Below are positions 6,474-14,999 of a DNA stretch of 17,888 nucleotides, piece by piece; the first letter of the stretch is position 1, and every line of letters begins with the position of its first letter. This DNA is from WS-7 sp036505295. Lineage in GTDB: Bacteria; Eisenbacteria; RBG-16-71-46; SZUA-252. Location: positions 1 to 17,888 of the forward strand of contig DASXTQ010000049.1 of NCBI GenBank assembly GCA_036505295.1, in the 5' to 3' direction. The position numbers and the translations under genes were made by a program. The notes under the pieces are model-generated. The model saw only the letters and a list, made by a program, of their open reading frames with translations, was not told where the DNA came from and made no database searches.

Positions 6474-7361
6474 ATGAACGCTTCCATGCAGAGAATCGCC
6501 GGCCTAGGACTTGGGATCCTCGTCATCGCCGCTTCGAGCGGGGTTCCAGGCCGGGCGGAGGCGGCGGAGGTACGCCGCGTTTCCGAACGCCTCCTCCCGT
6601 TCGCTCCCGGGGGGCAGATCCGCATCGAGGACAAGAACGGCCGGATCACCGTGGAGGGCTGGCCGCGGCACGAGGTCCGGATCCAGATCACGCGCAGCGT
6701 GAGGGCGGAAGACAAAGCCAAGGCCGAAGGCCTCATGAAGGAGCTCAGGGCGGACGTGGAGGTCCGGGACGGGCGCATCGACATCGTGAGCCGGTTTCCC
6801 AAGCGCCGTGAGACGATCGGAATCTGGGACATCCTCGGGCGCAAGGTCGCGTCTCTCCAGATCAACTACTACGTCCAGGTGCCGAACGAGACCAGCCTGA
6901 CGCTTGGGACCTCCAACGGCGAAGTCCGGGTCCATGGGGTGAGGGGCCAGTTGGAAGCGAACACGACGAACGGCGACATCCAGGTCGGGGACGTCCACGG
7001 CGGGGTCGCGCTCGTGACCACAAACGGCGAGATCGAGCTTACGGGCATCGCTGGGGATGCGACCGCGCGCACCACCAACGGCAGCATCGTCGCCGAAGTC
7101 CGAAGCGTATCCCCCAGTGGAGGAATCGCGCTCACGACCACGAACGGAAACGTCCAGACCTACTTCCCGAACGATCTCAAGGCGACGTTGGATGCTGTGA
7201 CCACGAACGGGCGGGTCGCGATCGCGTACCCGATCACGAGTCACGGCATGATGACCTCCAAGTCGATTCGAGGCACCATCAACGGAGGGGGTGCTAAGAT
7301 CTCGCTTGCGACCACGAACGGAAACGTCGAAGTACGCCGGCAGAGCGAGCGCCGGCCCTAG
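6474..7361 (+). CDS. Exported DUF4097-type beta-strand repeat protein
   Basis: A 295-residue secreted or periplasmic protein. A Sec signal peptide (hydrophobic core about residues 8-22, likely cleavage around AEA-AE at 28-32) precedes a domain rich in short beta-strands. The DUF4097 hallmark is the repeated TTNG turn. NG turns occur at 148, 166, 184, 202, 224, 245 and 282, the first four spaced exactly 18 residues apart, which suggests a right-handed beta-helix or solenoid. An earlier KNGRITVEGW unit (54-63) starts the series. The family is called a putative adhesin, but in Gram-negative bacteria its role is mostly unknown. A strong Shine-Dalgarno supports the ATG at 6474. The next gene starts 21 bases downstream. 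Confidence 0.85.
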   Translation: MNASMQRIAGLGLGILVIAASSGVPGRAEAAEVRRVSERLLPFAPGGQIRIEDKNGRITVEGWPRHEVRIQITRSVRAEDKAKAEGLMKELRADVEVRDGRIDIVSRFPKRRETIGIWDILGRKVASLQINYYVQVPNETSLTLGTSNGEVRVHGVRGQLEANTTNGDIQVGDVHGGVALVTTNGEIELTGIAGDATARTTNGSIVAEVRSVSPSGGIALTTTNGNVQTYFPNDLKATLDAVTTNGRVAIAYPITSHGMMTSKSIRGTINGGGAKISLATTNGNVEVRRQSERRP

Positions 7362-7370
7362 CAAATCCAT

Positions 7371-7376
7371 AGGAGG
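7371..7376 (+). promoter_or_regulatory. Strong Shine-Dalgarno that decides a GTG start
   Basis: AGGAGG lies 6 bases before the GTG at 7383 and supports this non-ATG start for the unknown protein downstream. Confidence 0.7.
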
Positions 7377-7382
7377 AGCTGA

Positions 7383-7955
7383 GTGAGCACCGCGGTCCCG
7401 CCATCGACAATCAGGATTTCGGGCCCTTTGACGCGGGGTGACTTCCTCCTGCTCCTGTACTGGTTCGCGGATACCAATCGGGTGCCGGAAGTCGCGGGCA
7501 TCAAGGGTCTCTCACGTTTGACCCGTCTCTCGCTTATTCTAGGGGACCAGCTTGGCCTCCGGCGGACCATCGCTCCCTTCTTCGACTACCACCGTACTCC
7601 TGCAGGAGGGATCGCGAGCGCGGACGTGTGGAACGAGCTTCTCGCGTTACGCGCATACCAGGTTCTGAAGGCGCTCCCCTCGGACGAGCCGATGCCCCCG
7701 GAGGAAATCGAAGAGCGTCGCTACCTGCTCGAGCATCACATTCCGGCTCATGAGCGCTCGCACTACCCGTTGCCCACGTATTTCGAGCGGGACGTGCTCA
7801 CGAACAAAGGGACGTTCTTCGCGGCGAAGCGTGAGGACCAGACGATCGAGCGCTGGATCGCGGCGTTCAAGACCACGGCGGAGCTGAACCCACTCCCCGT
7901 TTCGGATCTGACCGCCCGCGCTGTCCCGCTCCTGGGAGCCCACGCGGCCCGCTAG
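7383..7955 (+). CDS. Conserved-looking hypothetical protein, possible winged-helix fold
   Basis: A 190-residue soluble protein that I do not recognise. Residues 17-60 read as helices (LTRGDFLLLLYWFADTN, then GLSRLTRLSLILGDQLGL), followed by FFDYHRTPAGGIASADVWNELLALRAYQVL. This pattern (helix, KL-rich helix, aromatic strand, then a helix after a Gly-rich turn) recalls winged-helix proteins of the DUF4065-like kind, where a 'YkyGPfS' segment precedes the last helix. That match is by eye and weak. The C-terminal half is charged (PPEEIEERRYLLEHH, HERSHYPLPTYFERD) with no known motif. There is no signal peptide or membrane segment. GTG start with a strong Shine-Dalgarno. It sits between the DUF4097 gene and a small membrane-protein gene on the same strand. 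Confidence 0.7.
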   Translation: MSTAVPPSTIRISGPLTRGDFLLLLYWFADTNRVPEVAGIKGLSRLTRLSLILGDQLGLRRTIAPFFDYHRTPAGGIASADVWNELLALRAYQVLKALPSDEPMPPEEIEERRYLLEHHIPAHERSHYPLPTYFERDVLTNKGTFFAAKREDQTIERWIAAFKTTAELNPLPVSDLTARAVPLLGAHAAR

Positions 7956-7990
7956 GGCGGCGGTCGCCGCTTCAGGCGCGGGGAACGACC

Positions 7991-8215
7991 ATGTTCCGGT
8001 TTCTGATCCGCCTCCTTCTCGCGATCATCACGCTCCGGGTCCTGGTCGGTCTGGTGCGATTCGCCGCGAGGATCGCGGCCCGTGAACCCGACGCGCGGGT
8101 CGGCCCGGGCGGAGGGGGCGGACCGGGGGAGCCGCACCAGCGGGCTCCGCAGCCCATCGTCGACCGCGGCTCGGTGATCGACGTTCCATTCACCGAGGAG
8201 CCCAGGGAGTCCTGA
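7991..8215 (+). CDS. Small single-pass membrane protein
   Basis: A 74-residue protein of unknown function. Residues 2-27 form one hydrophobic, basic-flanked helix (FRFLIRLLLAIITLRVLVGL) that probably anchors it in the inner membrane. A Gly/Pro-rich linker (GPGGGGGPGEP) and an acidic tail (VIDVPFTEEPRES) follow. The stop is 1 base from the ATG of the VOC gene, which supports it as a real translated gene in the run. No family is recognised. Confidence 0.6.
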   Translation: MFRFLIRLLLAIITLRVLVGLVRFAARIAAREPDARVGPGGGGGPGEPHQRAPQPIVDRGSVIDVPFTEEPRES

Positions 8216-8216
8216 C

Positions 8217-8582
8217 ATGGCTGTGGTCCGCTACCTGGTCGACGACGTCGATCGCGCCGTGGAGTTCTATACGAAGAAGCTGGGGTTCAGCCTTTCGGCA
8301 CGGCGGGGAAAGCCATTCGCGATGGTGGCGTTCGGCGACACGACGCTCTGGTTGAGCGGGCCGGAAAGCTCCGCCGCGCGGCCGATGCCGGACGGAACGA
8401 AGCCCACTCCCGGAGGGTGGAACCGGCTCGTGGTGGAAGTCTCGGACCTCGAGGCTCGCGTCGGGGCCATGAAGCGGGACGGGATCACGTTCCGAAACGA
8501 CATCGTCTCGGGTCCGGGCGGAAAACAGATCCTGGTCGAGGACGGCTGCGGAAACGTCGTCGAGCTTTTCCAGCCTGCGTGA
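8217..8582 (+). CDS. VOC family (glyoxalase/bleomycin-resistance fold) protein
   Basis: A 121-residue protein with the two beta-alpha-beta-beta-beta modules of the vicinal oxygen chelate fold. Module 1 is VVRYLVDDVDRAVEFYTKKLGF with FAMVAFGDTTLWLS; module 2 is NRLVVEVSDLEARVGAMKRDGITF with KQILVEDGCGNVVELFQP. E116 in the last strand is the usual metal ligand. The first-strand ligand position appears to be Arg5 in place of His, so metal binding may be altered. The substrate cannot be inferred. The start ATG is 1 base after the upstream stop. Confidence 0.88.
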   Translation: MAVVRYLVDDVDRAVEFYTKKLGFSLSARRGKPFAMVAFGDTTLWLSGPESSAARPMPDGTKPTPGGWNRLVVEVSDLEARVGAMKRDGITFRNDIVSGPGGKQILVEDGCGNVVELFQPA

Positions 8583-8610
8583 CCGTCCGGCGCGAGAGCG
8601 GGGGTATGGA

Positions 8611-9018
8611 TTGGGCAAGGGCAGCCACATTCTCGAAGTTCACACCCGTGCGCGCACGGAATTTGTCCCCCTAAGCGATCGCATCAGGAGCGAGGCGGCC
8701 GGTCTTCTCGCGAGCTCGGGCCTGCTCCATCTCTACGTGCCCCACACCACGGCCGGAATCTGCGTGAATGAAGGAGCCGACCCCGACGTCGTGGCCGATC
8801 TGGCGCGCGTCCTCGACCGGCTCGTCCCCTGGAGCGCCGACTATCGCCACGCCGAGGGAAACGCCGCGGCCCACGTGAAGGCGGCGTTCGTCGGGACATC
8901 GACTCTGGTCCCGGTCCGGGACTCGAAGCTCCGGCTGGGGCGCTGGCAGGAAATTTTCTTCTGCGAATTCGACGGACCGCGGCACCGCACCGTCGAGCTT
9001 ACCTTCCTCCCGGGGTGA
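8611..9018 (+). CDS. yjbQ: YjbQ/UPF0047 family protein (secondary thiamine-phosphate synthase-type)
   Basis: A 135-residue protein carrying all hallmark motifs of the UPF0047/YjbQ family: HTTAGICVNEGADPDV (45-60), DYRHAEGNAAAH (77-88), and LGRWQEIFFCEFDGPRHR (109-126). E. coli YjbQ has weak thiamine-phosphate synthase activity in vitro; the real role is unsettled. The family forms trimers with His-rich metal-like pockets, and H45, H80 and H88 fit this. The start appears to be TTG at 8611, because no in-frame ATG or GTG lies between the preceding stop and the first conserved residues. A G-rich stretch just upstream may serve as the ribosome site. It lies 28 bases after the VOC gene. Confidence 0.9.
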   Translation: MGKGSHILEVHTRARTEFVPLSDRIRSEAAGLLASSGLLHLYVPHTTAGICVNEGADPDVVADLARVLDRLVPWSADYRHAEGNAAAHVKAAFVGTSTLVPVRDSKLRLGRWQEIFFCEFDGPRHRTVELTFLPG

Positions 9019-9043
9019 GCGCACCCCCGCGAGCACCGATCTC

Positions 9044-10435
9044 ATGACCGAGCCTCTGGATCTCTTTCCCGAAGAGGGACGCCGCCGTGCCAAGAGGCCT
9101 CCTCTCGCCGAGCGGATGCGCCCGCGGGACTTCGAGGAATTCCTCGGGCAGGGGGATCTCTTGAGACCGGGAAGCCTCCTGCGCAGCGCGGTCGAGCGGG
9201 GAGAGCTGCCGTCCGTGATTTTCTGGGGCCCCCCAGGCTCCGGAAAGACCACGCTCGCGCGCCTCATCGCGCAGGCGAGCGGGAGCCATTTCGTCGCGTT
9301 CAGCGCGGTCACGTCGGGTGTGAAGGAAGTTCGCGAGGTGATCGAGCGCGCCCGTCTGGAGAAGAAGGCCCGGGGCGTCGCCACGCTTCTTTTCGTCGAT
9401 GAGATCCACCGGTTCAACAAGGCGCAGCAGGATGGGTTCCTGCCGCACGTCGAAGACGGCACGATCGTGCTGATGGGAGCCACGACCGAGAATCCCTCGT
9501 TCGAGGTCATCAACGCCCTTCTCTCGCGGATGCAGGTCATCGTGCTGCCCGCGCTCTCCGAAGATGCGATCGTCGAGATCCTGAAACGCGCTGCCGCCGA
9601 TCCGGAACGTGGCCTGGGAGGACGCCAACCCGAGGTGGCGGAGGGGACGTACAGGCTGATCGCTCGGCTCTCAGGGGGAGACGCCCGGATCGCGCTCAAC
9701 ATCCTCGAGGGGGCGGCGATGATCGCGGCGGGCGCGGGCGCGCGAGGCATCACGGAAACGGAAGTGCGCGAGGCCGCCCAGCGGAAGATGCTCCCGTACG
9801 ACCGCGCGGGGGAGGAGCATTTCAACATCATCTCGGCGCTCCACAAATGCCTCCGCGGCAGCGATCCCGACGCCGGGCTCTATTGGCTCGCGCGAATGCT
9901 CGAGGCGGGGGAAGATCCGCTCTACGTGGCGCGGAGGCTCATGCGATTCGCCTCCGAGGACGTGGGTCTCGCCGATCCCGAGGCGCTTCGGCTGGCGGTC
10001 GCGGTCAAGGACGCCGTGCATTTTCTCGGGATGCCCGAGTGCAACACAGCCCTCGCCCAGTTGGTCATCTATCTCGCCCTTGCTCCCAAGAGCAACTCGG
10101 TCTACGTGGCCTACGGGCGTGCCTCTCGCGATGCGCTCGAGAAGCCCCCGTACCCGGTGCCGCTCCACATTCGAAACGCGCCGACGCCGCTCATGAAGAA
10201 CCTCGGTTACGGTAAGGGCTACGAGTACGCCCACAACTTCGAAGAGGCCATCGTCGGCCAACGCTATCTTCCGGACGAGCTTCAAGACGCTCGATACTGG
10301 GAAGGGGTTCCGCGCGGTCACGAAGCCGAGCTTGTGGAACGGCTCAAGCGGCTGAACGCGGAGAAGCAGAAGCGCCGCGGGACCGGAAGCGAGAAGCCTT
10401 CCGGCGACCCCAAGCGCAAGAAGCCTTCCGGATGA
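9044..10435 (+). CDS. rarA: Replication-associated recombination protein A, AAA+ ATPase
   Basis: A 463-residue RarA/MgsA/WHIP-family AAA+ clamp-loader-like ATPase that acts at stalled replication forks. The N-terminal RPRDFEEFLGQGDLL is the family start. Walker A is GPPGSGKTT (62-70), Walker B LLFVDEIHRFNKAQQD (115-130), sensor 1 GATTENPSF, and sensor 2 GDAR. The C-terminal helical tetramerisation part contains HFNIISALHKCLRGSDPDA, YWLARMLEAGEDPLYVARR and NLGYGKGYEYAHN, all typical. The last 30 residues are Lys/Arg-rich. The stop overlaps the ATG of the ABC-F gene (ATGA at 10432-10435), so the two are translationally coupled. Confidence 0.96.
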   Translation: MTEPLDLFPEEGRRRAKRPPLAERMRPRDFEEFLGQGDLLRPGSLLRSAVERGELPSVIFWGPPGSGKTTLARLIAQASGSHFVAFSAVTSGVKEVREVIERARLEKKARGVATLLFVDEIHRFNKAQQDGFLPHVEDGTIVLMGATTENPSFEVINALLSRMQVIVLPALSEDAIVEILKRAAADPERGLGGRQPEVAEGTYRLIARLSGGDARIALNILEGAAMIAAGAGARGITETEVREAAQRKMLPYDRAGEEHFNIISALHKCLRGSDPDAGLYWLARMLEAGEDPLYVARRLMRFASEDVGLADPEALRLAVAVKDAVHFLGMPECNTALAQLVIYLALAPKSNSVYVAYGRASRDALEKPPYPVPLHIRNAPTPLMKNLGYGKGYEYAHNFEEAIVGQRYLPDELQDARYWEGVPRGHEAELVERLKRLNAEKQKRRGTGSEKPSGDPKRKKPSG

Positions 10436-12441
10436 TCCTGGTCCGTCTCGACCGGGTGACACACGGATTCGGCGCCCGCACCCTGTTCGAGGACCTCTCC
10501 CTCCGTGTCGGGGACGACGCGCGCGTCGGCCTCGTCGGCAGAAACGGCACCGGCAAGACGACCCTGCTCCGAATTCTGGCGGGCACGGTCCAACCGGAGC
10601 GTGGAACGCGGTCGGTCTCGCTCCGGGTTCGCGTGGCGATGCTCGACCAAAAGATCAACCCCGACGGCGAGGAAACCGCCTTTGAGCATGCGCGCGAAGC
10701 CTTTCGCGAGCTGCTCGAGCTGATGGAGCGCGAGGAGGCGGTTCGAGCGGAGCTTCTGAAACGCGGCGACGCGCCCGAGGAGGAGCTGACCGCGCTCGCG
10801 CACGAGCTGGGGCACATCCACGATCATTTCGCGCGGATGGGTGGCCACTCGATCGACAACCGCGTGGAGGAGATTCTCGAGGGCCTGGGTGTCGGCCGGC
10901 CGCTTTGGGCGCAACCCCTCCGGACGTTGAGCGGCGGTGAGAAGGGACGCGTCGCGATCGCCCGGCTTATCCTCTCGGGGCCCGACCTCCTCCTGCTGGA
11001 CGAGCCCACGAACCACCTCGACATGGCGGCGACCGAATGGCTCGAGAACTTCCTCGCCCGTTCGAGCGAACCGTTCGTGCTGGTCTCGCACGACCGGACC
11101 CTCCTGGACCGGGTCTGCACGTCGGTTGCCGAGATCGAGCGCGGCGGGCTCGAGCAGCACGCCGGGAACTACACCCAGTTCGCCCGGAAGAAGCACGCGC
11201 GAATGGAACAGGAGGCCAAGCGCTACGCCCTGGACTTGAAGGAGCGGGAGCGGCAGGAAGATTTCATCCGGAGGAACATCGCGGGGCAGAAAACGAAGCA
11301 GGCGCAGAGCCGCCGCAAGCGCCTCGAGCGCGAGGGTCCGCTCGAGCGACCGAGAGGGGAGACCGACGAGGTCGCGACGTTCGATCGGCTACACGCTTCC
11401 CGTTCCGGCTCGCATGTGATCGCGACCCGCGGCGTTACGATGGGCTACGGATCGCGCGTCCTGTTCGAGGGGCTTTCGCTCGATCTGATGCGTGGAGACC
11501 GGCTCGGTATCGTCGGTGGAAACGGGACGGGCAAGACGACACTCCTGCGCGTCTTGAACGGCGAGCTTACGCCGCTCGAAGGCACGGTGGAGTGGGGCGC
11601 GGGCGTGAAGCAGGCAGGACTCGATCAGGAGGCCCAGGATCTGTCCCCGGATGCGTCCGTCCTCGACACGCTCTGGGATCTGAGACCGACGACCGACGAG
11701 GTCCAGGTTCGCAATTTTCTCGGCGGGTTCCTTTTCCGCGGCGACGAGGTTCACCGCAAGGTGGGCACGCTGAGCGGGGGCGAGCGCACACGGCTCGGCC
11801 TGGCTCGACTGATCTGGTCCGGGCCCAACCTGATATTTTTGGATGAGCCGACGAATCACCTCGACATCGCCTCGCGCGAATCTCTCGAGGCGGCGCTCAA
11901 GGCCTACGACGGAACGCTGGTTGTCGTATCGCACGACCGCTACTTCCTGGATGCGGTCGCGACTCAGATCCTGTGGCTCGATGCGGGGGAAGCGCGCGCC
12001 TACCGGGGCACGTTCACCGACGCCCGCGAGAAGCGCGCGGCGGAGGCGCGAAGGGCTACGCGCGGCGCTCCTGCGCCCGCGGCCGTGCGGAAAACGGCGG
12101 CGGTCGCGGCGAAGACGTCCGCCGCGCCGCAGACGTCCCAGCCCGGCCCGAAGACGCCCGCGGGTCCTGTCTCGTCCGGTTCCACAAAGGAGGCCCGTGC
12201 GCTCCAGAGGGCGGAGCGGGATCGGGCCGAGCGGGACCAGAGAAAGCGCGACCGAGCCAAGAAATCGCTCGAGGCCGAGATCGCAGGTCTCGAGCGGAGG
12301 CTCGCCGAGCTGACCGCCGCGATGGAGGACGATTCCGCCAAGGGGGATCTCGCCGCGCTCCGCGAAGCGAGCGAGGAGTACGGCCGCGCGCGCTCTCAGC
12401 TCGACCAGCTCCTCGCGCGCTGGGTGGAGATCGCGGAGTGA
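10432..12441 (+). CDS. ABC-F family ATPase, Uup-like architecture
   Basis: A 669-residue soluble protein with two ABC cassettes and no membrane domain. Cassette 1: Walker A GRNGTGKTT (36-44), signature LSGGEKGR (from 166), Walker B LLLLDEPTNHLD (186-197). Cassette 2: Walker A GGNGTGKTT, signature LSGGERTR (447-454), Walker B LIFLDEPTNHLD (467-478). The basic inter-domain linker (about 243-310, KKHARMEQEAKRYALDLKE) is the P-site tRNA interaction motif region that ABC-F proteins use at the ribosome. An Ala/Pro/Thr-rich spacer (about 540-590) leads to a charged C-terminal coiled coil (about 585-669), as in Uup. Role: translation factor or ribosome rescue; a resistance role cannot be shown. The stop overlaps the GTG of the following MFS gene (GTGA). 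Confidence 0.94.
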   Translation: MILVRLDRVTHGFGARTLFEDLSLRVGDDARVGLVGRNGTGKTTLLRILAGTVQPERGTRSVSLRVRVAMLDQKINPDGEETAFEHAREAFRELLELMEREEAVRAELLKRGDAPEEELTALAHELGHIHDHFARMGGHSIDNRVEEILEGLGVGRPLWAQPLRTLSGGEKGRVAIARLILSGPDLLLLDEPTNHLDMAATEWLENFLARSSEPFVLVSHDRTLLDRVCTSVAEIERGGLEQHAGNYTQFARKKHARMEQEAKRYALDLKERERQEDFIRRNIAGQKTKQAQSRRKRLEREGPLERPRGETDEVATFDRLHASRSGSHVIATRGVTMGYGSRVLFEGLSLDLMRGDRLGIVGGNGTGKTTLLRVLNGELTPLEGTVEWGAGVKQAGLDQEAQDLSPDASVLDTLWDLRPTTDEVQVRNFLGGFLFRGDEVHRKVGTLSGGERTRLGLARLIWSGPNLIFLDEPTNHLDIASRESLEAALKAYDGTLVVVSHDRYFLDAVATQILWLDAGEARAYRGTFTDAREKRAAEARRATRGAPAPAAVRKTAAVAAKTSAAPQTSQPGPKTPAGPVSSGSTKEARALQRAERDRAERDQRKRDRAKKSLEAEIAGLERRLAELTAAMEDDSAKGDLAALREASEEYGRARSQLDQLLARWVEIAE

Positions 12442-13685
12442 GCGAGCCGGAGCCGCTCCAAGGCGCCGGGCCGCCCCAAGCGCCCCAGCGCTGGCTCAAC
12501 CGCAACGTCTGGGCGCTCGCGGTCACGAGCTTTCTCTCCGACCTGGGACACGAAACGGCGACCGCGGCGTTGCCCTCCTTTCTCGCCGCGCTCGGCGCGC
12601 CGCCGGTCACGCTCGGCGCCATCGAGGGCATCGCGGACGCGGCCTCCAGCTCCGTGAAGCTCCTCACGGGCTGGATCTCGGACCGCGTGGGCCGCAGAAA
12701 ACCCTTCGTCGTCGCCGGCTACCTCATCACCGGTATCTCCACCGGGGCCTACGCGCTCGCGAATTCCTGGATCGCGATTCTCGGCGCCCGGACCGTGGGC
12801 TGGATCTCGCGCGGCGCGCGAGGACCCCTGCGCGACGTCATCCTCACGCAATCGGTGCCCGCCGAGGCGCGGGGCCGCGCGTTCGGATTTCACCGCGCCG
12901 GCGACACGGTGGGCGCCGTGCTCGGCCCGCTGTTCGCGGCGGCGGCGCTTCCCTGGCTCGCGTCCAGATTCGACGGCCATCCCACGGATCCTTTCCGCTG
13001 GGTGTTTCTACTTTCCATCGTGCCCGGCATTCTCTCCGGCCTTGTCGTGTGGGCCTTCGTGACCGAGCGCACGGGCACGAGGCCGAACGTGCCGCGCTTC
13101 CTCGCGACCATCCGCGGGCTTCCGCGCACGTTCCGGCGTTATCTCGTGGGGGTCGGCATCTTCGGCGCTGGAGACTTCGCGCATACCCTTCTCATCATGG
13201 GCGCCGCACACGTGCTCGCGCCGAGCCGCGGGCCGGTCAACGCGGCCGCGATCGGAGCGCTCCTCTTCGTGGTCCACAACGTCGTCTATGCCGTGACTCC
13301 GTTTCCGGTGGGGTGGCTCAGCGACCGCGTCGGTCGCCGCGGCCTACTCGCGCTGGGCTACGGGGTCGGCGCCGCGATGGCGATCTCCGCCGGTATCGTC
13401 TTCGCGCGAGGAGTCGCGGACATCGGGGTCCTCGCGGCGGTCTTCGCCCTGGCGGGCTTCGTCGCGGGCGTGGAAGACACCCTCGAGGGAGCCGCGACGG
13501 CCGATTTTGCCCCTGCGGAAACGCGGGGGACGGCGTTCGGAGTGCTCGGCCTTGTGAACGGCGCCGGCGATCTCGCTTCGAGCCTCATCGTGGGGGCTCT
13601 ATGGCTCGCCAATCCGCTCCTTGGGTTCGGGTACGCCGCGCTCATGATGGCGGCCGGCGCGGTGCTCGTGTACCGGGTAAGGTAG
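12438..13685 (+). CDS. MFS transporter (first of two)
   Basis: A 415-residue inner-membrane transporter with about 12 hydrophobic segments. The MFS loop 2-3 motif GWISDRVGRRKPF is at 78-90, and its repeat in the second half is GWLSDRVGRRGLL, as expected of the duplicated fold. FRWVFLLSIVPG and RGPLRDVILTQSVPAEARGRAFGFHRAGD are typical of drug- or metabolite-efflux-like MFS proteins in soil bacteria; the substrate is unknown. I chose GTG at 12438 because it overlaps the ABC-F stop by four bases; the frame is open far upstream but there it is only the shadow of the ABC-F gene. A short Pro-rich N-terminal tail precedes the first helix. Confidence 0.9.
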   Translation: MSEPEPLQGAGPPQAPQRWLNRNVWALAVTSFLSDLGHETATAALPSFLAALGAPPVTLGAIEGIADAASSSVKLLTGWISDRVGRRKPFVVAGYLITGISTGAYALANSWIAILGARTVGWISRGARGPLRDVILTQSVPAEARGRAFGFHRAGDTVGAVLGPLFAAAALPWLASRFDGHPTDPFRWVFLLSIVPGILSGLVVWAFVTERTGTRPNVPRFLATIRGLPRTFRRYLVGVGIFGAGDFAHTLLIMGAAHVLAPSRGPVNAAAIGALLFVVHNVVYAVTPFPVGWLSDRVGRRGLLALGYGVGAAMAISAGIVFARGVADIGVLAAVFALAGFVAGVEDTLEGAATADFAPAETRGTAFGVLGLVNGAGDLASSLIVGALWLANPLLGFGYAALMMAAGAVLVYRVR

Positions 13686-13692
13686 CGCCCAC

Positions 13693-13726
13693 ACCTTCGT
13701 TGTGGCATAGGGGGCGACCTGCTAGC
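13693..13726 (+). promoter_or_regulatory. Weak promoter-like sequence before the second MFS gene
   Basis: In the 51-base gap between the two MFS genes, TTGTGG is followed after 17 bases by TAGCCT. Each box matches only three consensus positions, so this may be chance. A short CCACA/TGTGG inverted repeat overlaps it. Confidence 0.2.
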
Positions 13727-13736
13727 CTACGCCGCC

Positions 13737-14999
13737 ATGACGCTTCCTCTCGAGCGCCACTGGAAAAACGTCACCTGGGCTCTATGCGTGGAGGCGTTCT
13801 GGGGCGTCTCCTTGGCGCTCATCTCGGTCGTCGCGATCGTCCCCGTCTTTCTCTCGCATCTCGGCGCTTCCAACACGGTCCTGGGTGCGCTGCCGGCGGT
13901 CTGGACGCTGATGGCGTATTTGCCCGGCGCCTTCGGATCCCACTTCACGAGCCACCTTCCGCTCCGCAAGCAGGCGGTATTCGTCTTTCACGCCGCCTCC
14001 GGAATCCCGTGGGTTTTAGCGGCAATCTGGTTCGGCATCTGGGGGCGGCCCAGCCCAGGGCTCGACATCACGGTGTTCCTCATCTTGTGGGGAACGGCGT
14101 GGGGCTTCATGGGACTCTTCATCCCGGTCTGGATCAATTTCATCGGGAAGGTGACGCGCCCCGAGCTTCGGGCGACCTCGTTCGGGACGATCTTCTTCTT
14201 CCAGACCCTGATGGGGGTCATCGGGGGATGGATCGCGAATCGAATCCTTTCGAGTGCGCTGCCGTTCCCCCAGAATTACGCGGTCGGGTTCCTCGTCGCC
14301 GGGATCTGCATGACGGTCGGCTCCTTCTTCTTTCTCCCGGTCGTGGAGGATCCTGGCGCCACGGCGCCGCAGGGCCAGGCTGTCGCGACAGTGATCCGCC
14401 ATATGCGCGAAGTGCTCTCCGATCGCGGCGGCGTGCGGGTCTACCTCGCGATCGTCGTGCTTACAGTGGGCGGATGGCTCCTCATCTCCTATTATCCGGT
14501 CTTCGCCGAGAAGCGTTTTGGATTAAGGGCTCGTGATTCCGCGGTCTTCACGGCGGTGTGCATGGCGGGGCAGATGATCGGGAGCATCCTGACAGGGGTC
14601 GTAGGGGACCGCTTCGGATACGCAAAGGTCGCGATGGTGTCCGTGGTCTCGCTCACGGTCGGGCTCGCCGTGGCGATCTGGGGGTCGCACCCGGCGCTCT
14701 ACTACGTCACCGCGTTCGCCACCGGGCTCTACATCGTCACCGACCGGCTGGCGCAGTTCAATCTCTCGATGGCGTTTTGCCCTCATGAGGACAACACGGC
14801 ATGGTTGGGAGCGATTCCGGCCATCACGGCGCCCGTGGTGGCGCTCGTCGCGGGATCGGGCGGCGGTTTTATCGATCGGTTCGGCTTCACCAGGGTGGCG
14901 TTGGTGGGGCTCTTGCTCGCCGCCGCGGCGCTCTACCTTGCGTTGTTTCGTTTGAAGGAGCCGGCGTACTCACTCGCGGGAGGGAGGAAGGCAACGTGA
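13737..14999 (+). CDS. MFS transporter (second of two)
   Basis: A 420-residue inner-membrane transporter with about 12 transmembrane segments (for example VSLALISVVAIVPVFLSHLG, FLILWGTAWGFMGLFIPVW and the C-terminal VALVGLLLAAAALYLALF). A second-half MFS motif GVVGDRFGYAKVAM is clear. The first-half equivalent is weak (AFGSHFTSHLPLRKQAV), unlike the first MFS protein, so this belongs to a different subfamily. The substrate is unknown. Its stop overlaps the GTG start of the heme-porin gene (GTGA at 14996-14999), so synthesis of the inner-membrane transporter and the outer-membrane protein is coupled. Confidence 0.88.
   Translation: MTLPLERHWKNVTWALCVEAFWGVSLALISVVAIVPVFLSHLGASNTVLGALPAVWTLMAYLPGAFGSHFTSHLPLRKQAVFVFHAASGIPWVLAAIWFGIWGRPSPGLDITVFLILWGTAWGFMGLFIPVWINFIGKVTRPELRATSFGTIFFFQTLMGVIGGWIANRILSSALPFPQNYAVGFLVAGICMTVGSFFFLPVVEDPGATAPQGQAVATVIRHMREVLSDRGGVRVYLAIVVLTVGGWLLISYYPVFAEKRFGLRARDSAVFTAVCMAGQMIGSILTGVVGDRFGYAKVAMVSVVSLTVGLAVAIWGSHPALYYVTAFATGLYIVTDRLAQFNLSMAFCPHEDNTAWLGAIPAITAPVVALVAGSGGGFIDRFGFTRVALVGLLLAAAALYLALFRLKEPAYSLAGGRKAT

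Noticed and set aside
8671..9846. A 391-residue minus-strand open frame
   Set aside because: It is antisense to yjbQ and rarA, both strongly supported; long antisense frames are common in GC-rich DNA.
11973..12437. Upstream extension of the first MFS gene
   Set aside because: It only shadows the ABC-F gene; GTG at 12438 is coupled to the ABC-F stop.
14801..14995. Upstream extension of the heme-porin gene
   Set aside because: It shadows the second MFS gene; the signal peptide begins after GTG at 14996.
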